From NCBI GenBank assembly GCA_028707745.1, contig JAQWAJ010000088.1:1-7122 (forward strand): DNA of 7,122 nt, given 5' to 3'. Numbering within the stretch: the first letter of the stretch is position 1; every line of letters starts with the position of its first letter. The stretch is from Bacteroidales bacterium (GTDB lineage: Bacteria; Bacteroidota; Bacteroidia; Bacteroidales; UBA12481). The notes beneath the pieces were generated by a model, which did no database searches, was not told the origin of the DNA, and saw nothing but the letters and a program-made list of their open reading frames with translations. A program made the position numbers and the translations under genes. Below are positions 1-7,122 of this stretch, piece after piece.

Positions 1-1
1 C

Positions 2-1390
2 GGACTGATCTTTACCGCCTGGGGTGGTACCGATGTAGAAGCCTGGATGAGCAACGAGTATGTCAGCAAGTTTCCGGAACTGGCTAACACTTCCGGCGCG
101 CTCGATCCGGAGAAGTTTTATCAGTCAGCAGTGGATAAAGACAAAGCTGCCCGCGAAAAATATCTGAAATCCATTGGTTTTGAGGTTAACAATCAGTCTC
201 CGGAATGGGCAAATACTCCGGCTGAGGGTCAGGACTGGATCGATGTACCGGTACCATCGGAATGGAGTAAAACCAAAATCGGGGATTATCAGGGATTGGT
301 CGACTATCAGGTGACGTTCGAGGTTCCAAAAAAATGGCTCAAAAAGGCGGTCATCGTGGAGCTCGGCGCGATCGACGAAATGGATATGGTTTGGGTAAAC
401 GGTAAACTGATCGGGAAACATACGAATCCGTCCGACTGGCCGACACTCAGAAAATATGAGGTTCCGGCCGGCACGCTAATTAAGGGTGATAATATCCTGT
501 CGGTGAGTGTGGCCAATACCGGTGGTCTGGGTGGCATCAATGGCAAAGCTGCCGATATGAAGATCAGGCTGAAAGGTTCAGAAACGGAGTCTCTGCCGCT
601 GGCAGGTACCTGGAAAGCGCGCAAGGGCCAGCCTATCGGAACAGTGGAACCGGTGGAATGGTGCCAGTATTGCAGTTATCCGAATACTCCGACGATGTTG
701 TACAATGCCATGATAAAACCGCTGATTCCGTTTGCCATCAAAGGCGCGATCTGGTATCAGGGTGAATCAAACCGGTTTAACGGGATGTTATACAGATCCC
801 TTTTCCCGGCGATGATCGAAAATTGGCGTCACGACTGGAATCAGGGACCTTTCCCGTTTTATTATGTTCAGATTGCCCCTTATACCTATGGTGACAAGTA
901 CAGCATCGGAATTTTGAGGGAATCTCAGGAGTATGCCATGAAAAAACTACCGAATGCCGGCATGATTGTCACCATGGATATCGGAAACCTGAAGAATATT
1001 CATCCGGCCAACAAAGCCGATGTGGGTAAAAGGCTTGCTGCATGGGCTCTGGCTAAGAATTACGGGTTCGTTAACATGCCCTATTCCGGCCCGATGTACC
1101 AATCGATGCAGCCAGCTGGTGATAAAATCATCATTCATTTCAACTTTGTATATGCCGGACTCACCTCTTTTGGTGAAGAATTGAAGCATTTCGAGATTGC
1201 CGGCAGTGACCGGGTGTTTAAGCCTGCTAACGCCAGAATCGACGGACAATCGATCATTGTTTCCAGCGAAGAGGTGAAAGAGCCGGTTGCGGTACGTTTC
1301 GGCTGGCACAATACCGATGTCACCAACCTGTATAATGTTGTCGGGTTGCCGGCAGCGCCGTTCAGGACGGATAACTGGGAGGTGAAATAA
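2..1390 (+). CDS. Sialate O-acetylesterase-type SGNH esterase, 5' truncated by window edge
   Basis: The frame is open from base 2 and already inside the protein (GLIFTAWGGTDVEAWMS matches the conserved WGGTxxEAWMS block of bacterial sialate O-acetylesterases), so the ATG at 47 is internal and the true start lies upstream. Of the protein, 462 residues are present; family members are usually about 630-700, so the N-terminal catalytic-serine block is missing here. Numbering from base 2: a jelly-roll insertion domain resembling the sugar-binding domain of GH2 enzymes spans roughly residues 75-190 (VWVNGKLIG is typical); the WYQGESN block is at 251-257; Asp326 and His334 (in NIHP) lie in the region that normally carries the catalytic acid/histidine. 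The C-terminus (LYNVVGLPAAPFRTDNW) is typical and complete. Known role of the family: removal of O-acetyl esters from sugars, classically sialic acids; many environmental Bacteroidota homologues probably act on plant or algal glycans, so the substrate is open. Likely exported, though the signal peptide is out of view. Confidence 0.9.
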   Translation, partial: GLIFTAWGGTDVEAWMSNEYVSKFPELANTSGALDPEKFYQSAVDKDKAAREKYLKSIGFEVNNQSPEWANTPAEGQDWIDVPVPSEWSKTKIGDYQGLVDYQVTFEVPKKWLKKAVIVELGAIDEMDMVWVNGKLIGKHTNPSDWPTLRKYEVPAGTLIKGDNILSVSVANTGGLGGINGKAADMKIRLKGSETESLPLAGTWKARKGQPIGTVEPVEWCQYCSYPNTPTMLYNAMIKPLIPFAIKGAIWYQGESNRFNGMLYRSLFPAMIENWRHDWNQGPFPFYYVQIAPYTYGDKYSIGILRESQEYAMKKLPNAGMIVTMDIGNLKNIHPANKADVGKRLAAWALAKNYGFVNMPYSGPMYQSMQPAGDKIIIHFNFVYAGLTSFGEELKHFEIAGSDRVFKPANARIDGQSIIVSSEEVKEPVAVRFGWHNTDVTNLYNVVGLPAAPFRTDNWEVK

Positions 1391-1391
1391 G

Positions 1392-1402
1392 ACGTGTCAC
1401 GT
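1392..1402. repeat. 11-bp perfect palindrome ACGTGTCACGT
   Basis: A perfect inverted repeat (ACGTG, T, CACGT) starts 2 bp after the esterase stop codon in the 58-bp gap before the lipoprotein gene. No T tract follows, so it is not a convincing intrinsic terminator. It could be an operator-like site or chance. Nothing else in 1391-1448 looks like a promoter (no TAnnTTTG box), which fits co-transcription of the esterase and lipoprotein genes. Confidence 0.3.
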
Positions 1403-1448
1403 AACGCGCGTAGCTTCGCAAAAAGACAGTAAGTCATATTAACAACCT

Positions 1449-2876
1449 ATGAAACAACTAGCAACGATTCTCCTGATCACCGCCCTGCTGGCTTCGTGCA
1501 AGCCGGAGGCCAAAGTAACCTGCCTGATCAGCGGGTCAGTGAAAAACATGCCCGATACCCAGCTCAGCCTGATCATCGGGAATAAGACGGATACATTGAA
1601 ACTGAATGCCGATGGGACCTTTTCGAAGGAGGTTTCGGTAACGAAGGCAACCGACGCAATTTTGAGGGGAGCCAAGATGTATTCTTCGGTGTACCTCGCG
1701 CCAGGCGGAGATCTGAATATTATTGCCGACGGGGCCGATCCGGAACGGAATCTGACTTTCAGTGGTTCTCTGGCTGCGGCCAATGACTATCTGATAGCGA
1801 AAGATAAAGGCGAACAAAAGATACAGGAACGTTTGCAGGCAGCTTACCGGACGCCCTATAAGCCGGCTGATTTTAAAAGGATCCGCGATTCGATCAACAC
1901 GGCCGACCTGGATATGCTGGCGAAATTTACCAGCGAAAAAGGCAAGCTGGATAAAGCCTTCATCGAGCGGCAGAAAACCGCTATCCGGTTCGGATATTAT
2001 TCCGATATGAACAATTACCCGATGATGACTGAATATTTTAACACGGATAAACCGGCTATCCCGGCAGACTGGTATTCATTCATGGATGGGGTGGTTTTGG
2101 ATAACCCTGCATTACTGGATATTCCAAATGCCAAATACTTTATCACCTCTTATATCTCCGCACAGACCTTGAAAAACTCAGGTTTATCGAGGGATGAGTT
2201 TTATAAGAACGATACGGATGTTGTCAAATTGAACTGCAAATATCTGCAGGATAATTTCAAGAATCCGGAGTTTTACAATCTGCTTGCCTATGAATTCCTC
2301 GAGGGGATTATTGAATCGGCCGGTCCGAAAGGTCTGGAAGGACTGGTTGGCGAGTATATGACAAAATCCACCGACGAAGCTAATAAAACCGCTCTGAAAG
2401 GGATTGTGGATACCTGGGCTCCACTGAATCCGGGTCAGCCGGCACCGGTATTTAACTTGCCTGATAATACGGGTAAAATGGTGTTGCTAACCGATTTTGC
2501 CGGTAAGTATGTGTTCATCGATTTCTGGGCAACCTGGTGCGGACCGTGCAAGGCTGAAGTTCCGGCATACAAGAAACTGATCGAGGATTACAAAAATAAA
2601 AATATTGTATTTATCAGTATATCAGTAGATAAAGACAAGTCCGCCTGGGAAAAAATGGTAAAGGAGGGGATTCCGGATCCGGAGGGCAAGGGAAAGATGA
2701 TTCAGTTTACCTGGTTGCAACTGCATGATGCAGTTAAATACAACAAGGGCTGGCTGGTGAAATACATACCGACATTTGTACTGATCGATCCGCAGGGCAA
2801 GATCGTCAACGCCAGGGCTGAACGGCCGTCGGATGAGGCGCTGCGTGGGGTGATCGATGCACTGCCGGGGGTTTAA
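1449..2876 (+). CDS. TlpA-like thioredoxin-fold lipoprotein with N-terminal DUF4369-type domain
   Basis: The 475-residue product begins with a lipoprotein signal (MKQLATILLITALLASC): charged start, hydrophobic core and lipobox LASC with the lipidated cysteine at residue 17, which supports the start at 1449. Residues about 24-120 resemble DUF4369, a beta-rich domain common at the N-terminus of Bacteroidota thiol-disulfide lipoproteins (GSVKNMPDTQLSL, then an LNADGTFSKEV strand pair and an APGGDLNI turn). A mostly helical middle (about 125-320) follows, then an AhpC/TSA-redoxin thioredoxin fold from about 327 (LNPGQPAPVF) with the redox motif WCGPC at 363-367 (Cys364, Cys367) and the cis-proline at Pro441 (IPTF). 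It should be membrane-anchored outside the cytoplasm and reduce or exchange disulfides; the partner is unknown. No Shine-Dalgarno is visible before the ATG, as usual in Bacteroidota. The 58-bp gap and lack of a promoter suggest an operon with the upstream esterase. Bacteroidota genomes carry many such paralogues next to glycan-use genes, so no specific gene name is justified. Confidence 0.92.
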   Translation: MKQLATILLITALLASCKPEAKVTCLISGSVKNMPDTQLSLIIGNKTDTLKLNADGTFSKEVSVTKATDAILRGAKMYSSVYLAPGGDLNIIADGADPERNLTFSGSLAAANDYLIAKDKGEQKIQERLQAAYRTPYKPADFKRIRDSINTADLDMLAKFTSEKGKLDKAFIERQKTAIRFGYYSDMNNYPMMTEYFNTDKPAIPADWYSFMDGVVLDNPALLDIPNAKYFITSYISAQTLKNSGLSRDEFYKNDTDVVKLNCKYLQDNFKNPEFYNLLAYEFLEGIIESAGPKGLEGLVGEYMTKSTDEANKTALKGIVDTWAPLNPGQPAPVFNLPDNTGKMVLLTDFAGKYVFIDFWATWCGPCKAEVPAYKKLIEDYKNKNIVFISISVDKDKSAWEKMVKEGIPDPEGKGKMIQFTWLQLHDAVKYNKGWLVKYIPTFVLIDPQGKIVNARAERPSDEALRGVIDALPGV

Positions 2877-2878
2877 GA

Positions 2879-3016
2879 AATTATGTTCGCTGCGCTCACT
2901 AATTATGCTCGCTACGCTCGCTAATTGGCTCCCTTCGGTCGCTAATTGTAGCTACTAAGGTTAATCAATGCCAATTAGTGAGCGCAGCGAGCACAATTAG
3001 CGCGAAGCGCATAATT
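2879..3016. repeat. Cluster of five AATT-bounded palindromic repeat units forming a nested hairpin
   Basis: Five units of 22-26 bp, each bounded by AATT, fill nearly the whole gap between the lipoprotein and glycosidase genes. Units at 2879-2904, 2901-2926 and 2923-2947 read in + orientation and share their AATT borders; units at 2973-2998 and 2995-3016 are in the opposite orientation. The core of units 1, 2 and (inverted) 4 is close to GCTCGCTNCGCTCRCTAATT. Unit 1 and inverted unit 4 agree at 24 of 26 positions, unit 2 and inverted unit 4 at 23 of 26; units 3 and 5 are more divergent. In order they can nest: 1 with 5, 2 with 4, leaving unit 3 plus a 25-bp spacer (2948-2972, beginning with the palindrome GTAGCTAC) as the apical loop. 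Unit 5 itself is a small hairpin (GCGC-GAA-GCGC flanked by AATTA/TAATT). No T tract or transposase is present. Most likely a REP-like dispersed intergenic repeat that may affect transcription read-through or mRNA stability; function is inference. Confidence 0.8.
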
Positions 3017-3026
3017 ACATACTGCA

Positions 3027-5999
3027 ATGAAAAAACTTCTTATCCTTTTCCTGTGCATCCCGCTTAGTGTAACGGTTTTCGCACAACATTCAGTATTGCA
3101 ATACACTACCGGAACATGGAACCCGGATACCCTGGGTAACCAACGGGTGGTTGTCAGAGTGGATAAACCTGCTGCCGCTGTCAGATGTGAGATTCCCTGG
3201 CGCCGGCGGGATCTGAACCCTCAGGATAAGGAGATCCTGATCTATTCAAAAAAAGATAACCGTCAGGTCACTAATATGATCCGGGAAAATATCGGCAGGG
3301 AATCCGGAACATTGGTTTTTGAACCTGTTGCCGGTGCTGGCGATTATTATCTTTATTATCTGCCCTATAAAAGCAGCGGGGGTAATTACCCGAAAGTCAG
3401 CTATCTGAAGCCGGTGGATCGCTGCCGCACAGAATGGAAAGCCAAAACAGGCAATATATCGAACCTGCCAAAAGTTGTTGCCGTGGAGATGCAGTCGGTG
3501 AACGACTTCCACTCCTTTTACCCGATGGAGGTGATTGCCACCCGATCTGAAACAGAACAACTGCTGAAGGGATTCAAGGGAACAAACATGGTGCTGTTCC
3601 CCGAATGCCGAGAATATCCGATCCGGATGTGGGGCGATCTGCCATTCCGGTGGATCAAAAGAGGGCCGATGGATAAAATCACCGATACCATTCAGCAGGG
3701 TGAGTATTATACTTTCCAGATCGGCGTGCTGGCGGTGAAGGATTCGCTTCGGGATGTGAAGGTTACCTTCAGCGATCTGACCTCGCCCAGAGGGAAAATT
3801 CCGGCCTTGGCGCTTACCTGTTTCAACATGGGCGGCAACGACTGGAATCAAAAACCGTTAGTGAAACCCATCGGCGTCAGTAAAGGAAAGATTCAACCCC
3901 TCTGGATCGGGATCGATGTGCCGGCAAATCTGCCGCCAGGGGTTTACAGGGGAGTCGCCGTGACGAGCAGCGCTAATTCTCATCAGAATACGGCAATCGA
4001 ACTTACCGTTTTACCGGGGGTGCTTGCCGATCGTGGCGACAGCAAGCCGGAGCTGCACTCGAGGCTCCGGTGGCTGAATTCAGAAATCGCAACAGATGAT
4101 GAGGTAATTCCACCCTATACTCCGATTATTGTATCGGGACAAACACTGAAAATTCTTGGTCGGGATATCAGGCTGTCTGACAATGGATTGCCTGAGCAGG
4201 TGCTCAGCTATTTTGCACCGGAAATGACCCGCTTACTGCCAGCCGGCGAACCGCTGCTGAACAAACCAATGGGCTTTAAAATCGAAATTGACGGGAAAGA
4301 GCAGCCGATTAAAGCAACCGGACTGAAGTTTACCGGAAAAGCCGATGGTGCAGTCGGCTGGGAATCAGACTGGTCGGCTGCAGGAATTGATTTTCACCTG
4401 ACCGGTCGGCTGGAGTGTGATGGATTTCTGACTTACAGGATCGCTGCAAAAGCAAAAAAGAGCATAAAAGTATCAGATATTGAGTTTGTTATCCCGATGA
4501 ACGGAGAGCGGGTCAAATACCTGCTGGGATTAGGGCAGAAGGGCGGGAAGACTCCCGATCAGTTTAGCTATAAATGGGATCCCTACTTCAATTGCGATGG
4601 TCCCTGGCTGGGATCGGTCAATGCCGGGATTCAGGCCACTTTCAGGGCCGAAAACTATGAACGGCCGCTGAACACCAACTTCTATCATCAGAAGCCGCTG
4701 AACATGCCGCCTTCGTGGTACAATCAGGGCAAGGGAGGTATCGGGCTTGACCGGAACGGGGATGTCTATAGTCTGAAAGCTTATTCTGGTGACCGGGAGA
4801 TTGCTGCGAATGAGACTTTGCATTTCGACATCAATATTTTGCTGACCCCATTCCGGACGATTAATCCGGATAAACAGTGGCACGACCGCTATTATCACAA
4901 GTACACGCCGATCGATACCATCACGAAAGTAGGGGCAAACGTGGTGAATGTGCATCATGCCACCGGGATCAACCCGTTCATCAACTATCCGTTTATGCGT
5001 CCGGCTGAGATGAAGTCGTACATCGATTCGGCCCATGCTATAAAGGATAAGGTGAAGATTTACTATACCGTACGGGAGTTGTCGAATATCTGTCCAGAGA
5101 TTTGGGCGCTGAAATCACTGGGCAACGAGATCCTGTCATACGGTCCGGGAGGCGGCTATTCGTGGCTGCAGGAGCATCTCGACGGGAACTATATTCCGGC
5201 CTGGTTTGTTCCGGCTCTTAACGATGCGGCAGTCATCAATTCCGGAACCTCGCGTTGGCACAACTATTATCTCGAAGGGCTCAACTGGCTGGTGAAAAAT
5301 GTAGGGATCGACGGATTGTACATCGATGATGTGGCTTTCGACCGGAGTGTGATGAAACGTGCCCGCAAAGTGCTGTTGCGGGGCAATCCGGGTGCGATGA
5401 TCGACCTGCACTCGGCCAATCAGTTTAACGAAAAGGATGGCTATACCAATTCGGCCAATCTCTATCTGGAGCACTTCCCGTATTTGGACCGGCTCTGGTT
5501 CGGCGAGTATTTCGATTACAACGCTTCGCCGGATTACTGGCTGACAGAGGTTTCGGGGATTCCGTTCGGACTGATGGGCGAGATGCTGCAGGACGGAGGA
5601 AATCAGTGGCGGGGCCTGCTTTACGGAATGACTTCCAGGGCTCCGTGGTCGGGCGATCCGACAAATATCTGGAAGCTCGTGGATGATTTTGGTATCCAGG
5701 GCTCGGAGATGATCGGATACTGGGTGCCCGGTTGTCCGGTTAAAACCGGTCGGCCCGATATTTTGGCCACCGTTTATAAATCCAAAGGGAAAGCAATGAT
5801 CGCCATTGCCTCGTGGGCTGCCGGTCCGGCCCGGATTTCGCCGGATATCGACTGGAAATCGCTGGGTATAGATCCGGCAAAAGCCCGGTTGACGATACCT
5901 GCGGTGAAAAATTTCCAGGAGGCAGGGCGGCTGAAAATGGGAGAATCTTTTACGGTACCCATGGGGAAAGGATTAGTGGTTGTGGTGAATGCGGAGTAG
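3027..5999 (+). CDS. Secreted glycoside-hydrolase-like protein, GH123_N/DUF6067 type
   Basis: This 990-residue protein starts with a signal peptide (lysines 2-3, hydrophobic core, signal peptidase I site VFA before Gln20), which supports the start at 3027 although no ribosome-binding site is visible. From about residue 25 to 600 it shows the beta-rich pattern of the GH123_N (DUF6067) family: PWRRRD near 58, a GDYYLYYLPY strand, the segment LWIGIDVPANLPPGVYRG, and SRLRWLNS at 345-352. From about 635 a TIM-barrel-like part begins (VNVHHATGINPF), with a strand KVKIYYTVREL near 677, DGLYIDDVAFDR starting at Asp762 (Asp767, Asp768, Asp772), MIDLHSAN near 790, WFGEYFDY (Glu827) and GLMGEM (Glu852). 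A C-terminal beta domain (about 905-990) ends the protein. Acidic residues in the DGLYIDD strand are the best catalytic candidates; which ones act is inference. GH123 proper contains beta-N-acetylgalactosaminidases, but homology over this N-terminal family does not prove that activity. It probably works in the periplasm or outside the cell with the upstream esterase. Its leader is almost wholly made of the repeat cluster ending 10 bp before the ATG. Confidence 0.85.
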   Translation: MKKLLILFLCIPLSVTVFAQHSVLQYTTGTWNPDTLGNQRVVVRVDKPAAAVRCEIPWRRRDLNPQDKEILIYSKKDNRQVTNMIRENIGRESGTLVFEPVAGAGDYYLYYLPYKSSGGNYPKVSYLKPVDRCRTEWKAKTGNISNLPKVVAVEMQSVNDFHSFYPMEVIATRSETEQLLKGFKGTNMVLFPECREYPIRMWGDLPFRWIKRGPMDKITDTIQQGEYYTFQIGVLAVKDSLRDVKVTFSDLTSPRGKIPALALTCFNMGGNDWNQKPLVKPIGVSKGKIQPLWIGIDVPANLPPGVYRGVAVTSSANSHQNTAIELTVLPGVLADRGDSKPELHSRLRWLNSEIATDDEVIPPYTPIIVSGQTLKILGRDIRLSDNGLPEQVLSYFAPEMTRLLPAGEPLLNKPMGFKIEIDGKEQPIKATGLKFTGKADGAVGWESDWSAAGIDFHLTGRLECDGFLTYRIAAKAKKSIKVSDIEFVIPMNGERVKYLLGLGQKGGKTPDQFSYKWDPYFNCDGPWLGSVNAGIQATFRAENYERPLNTNFYHQKPLNMPPSWYNQGKGGIGLDRNGDVYSLKAYSGDREIAANETLHFDINILLTPFRTINPDKQWHDRYYHKYTPIDTITKVGANVVNVHHATGINPFINYPFMRPAEMKSYIDSAHAIKDKVKIYYTVRELSNICPEIWALKSLGNEILSYGPGGGYSWLQEHLDGNYIPAWFVPALNDAAVINSGTSRWHNYYLEGLNWLVKNVGIDGLYIDDVAFDRSVMKRARKVLLRGNPGAMIDLHSANQFNEKDGYTNSANLYLEHFPYLDRLWFGEYFDYNASPDYWLTEVSGIPFGLMGEMLQDGGNQWRGLLYGMTSRAPWSGDPTNIWKLVDDFGIQGSEMIGYWVPGCPVKTGRPDILATVYKSKGKAMIAIASWAAGPARISPDIDWKSLGIDPAKARLTIPAVKNFQEAGRLKMGESFTVPMGKGLVVVVNAE

Positions 6000-6003
6000 G
6001 GCG

Positions 6004-6072
6004 ACGAGGTCCCGACTTTCGTCGGGATGACAGGAGCACTTGTAAAAGGTGGTGGTCAGGAACGAGGTCCCG
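6004..6072. repeat. Short hairpin repeat with a second partial copy downstream of the glycosidase gene
   Basis: Five bases after the glycosidase stop codon starts ACGAGGTCCCG (6004-6014), repeated exactly at 6062-6072. The first copy continues into a perfect 7-bp stem with a 4-base loop (TCCCGAC-TTTC-GTCGGGA, 6010-6027); the second copy lacks the closing arm and diverges after CCCG. No U-rich tail follows the stem, so it is not a canonical intrinsic terminator, although it could still slow or stop transcripts at the end of the cluster. It resembles dispersed intergenic repeats rather than gene-specific sequence; its copy number in the genome cannot be judged here. The unit is different in sequence from the AATT-bounded repeats at 2879-3016. 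Confidence 0.6.
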
Positions 6073-6120
6073 GATTACGAAAGCCAATCAGGTGTTTTTG
6101 CGAAATTACCTGCCAAATCT

Positions 6121-6148
6121 TCTTGTATTGAAGCTCTAATGATGTAAT

Positions 6149-6152
<4 letters not shown>
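6121..6152 (+). promoter_or_regulatory. Candidate Bacteroidota-type promoter for enolase
   Basis: TAATTTTG at 6145-6152 matches the Bacteroidota -7 consensus TAnnTTTG exactly. A TCTTG at 6121-6125 lies 19 bases upstream, about where the -33 TTTG/TTG box is expected, but it is only a partial match. Transcription would start around 6157-6162 and give a leader of about 40 bases before the enolase ATG at 6201. This is the only TAnnTTTG match seen in the intergenic gaps of the window, and it suggests enolase is transcribed independently of the glycan cluster. Confidence 0.5.

Positions 6153-7122
<970 letters not shown>

Noticed and set aside
2883..2924. A 13-codon frame (MFAALTNYARYAR) inside the repeat cluster
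   Set aside because: It is built wholly of repeat units 1 and 2, whose reading frame is a by-product of the CGCT-rich repeat; there is no start signal and its length is within chance.
2879..3016. CRISPR array
   Set aside because: Units share borders with no unique spacers, lie in both orientations and are GC-rich palindromes; no cas gene is present.
3246..3851. A 201-codon minus-strand frame inside the glycosidase gene
   Set aside because: It is antisense to conserved family sequence, and its composition is that expected from the complement of the real gene.
6010..6027. Intrinsic terminator of the glycosidase gene
   Set aside because: The stem is good but is followed by ATGACAGG-type sequence and not a T tract, so it is listed as a repeat instead.
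5813..6139. A 108-codon + strand frame overlapping the end of the glycosidase gene and running into the gap
   Set aside because: Most of it lies out of frame inside a well-supported gene, the rest crosses the hairpin repeats, and the translation is Gly/Arg-rich without any recognisable domain.

Overview
The window looks like a piece of a Bacteroidota chromosome, probably Bacteroidales or a related order. Four things point there: a DUF4369/TlpA-type thioredoxin lipoprotein, a large secreted GH123_N (DUF6067)-type protein, start codons without a Shine-Dalgarno sequence, and a Bacteroidota-style -7 box (TAnnTTTG) upstream of the enolase gene. The genus cannot be fixed from this sequence alone. 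All four recognisable genes lie on the + strand.

Layout: (1) Bases 2-1390 hold the C-terminal two thirds or so of a sialate O-acetylesterase-type SGNH esterase whose start lies outside the window. (2) After 58 bp without a clear promoter or terminator comes a 475-residue lipoprotein with a C-terminal thioredoxin fold (1449-2876). (3) The next 150 bp are almost entirely filled by five AATT-bounded, GC-rich repeat units, three in one orientation and two in the other, able to fold into one long nested hairpin (2879-3016). (4) It is followed 10 bp later by a 990-residue secreted glycoside-hydrolase-like protein (3027-5999). (5) A 201-bp gap holds a short hairpin repeat immediately after the stop, a promoter-like pair of boxes and a 16-bp direct repeat. 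(6) Enolase starts at 6201 and runs off the right edge.

The first three genes read as an exported glycan-processing group: an esterase that removes O-acetyl groups, a large glycosidase-like enzyme acting outside the cytoplasm, and a periplasm-facing thiol-disulfide lipoprotein. No SusC/SusD pair, sulfatase or regulator is visible, so calling it part of a polysaccharide utilisation locus is inference. Enolase is a central glycolytic housekeeping gene with its own likely promoter, and it marks the boundary of the accessory cluster.

No clearly new multi-gene system was found. The item most worth a second look is the repeat-built hairpin at 2879-3016, followed by the substrate and catalytic residues of the 990-residue enzyme.
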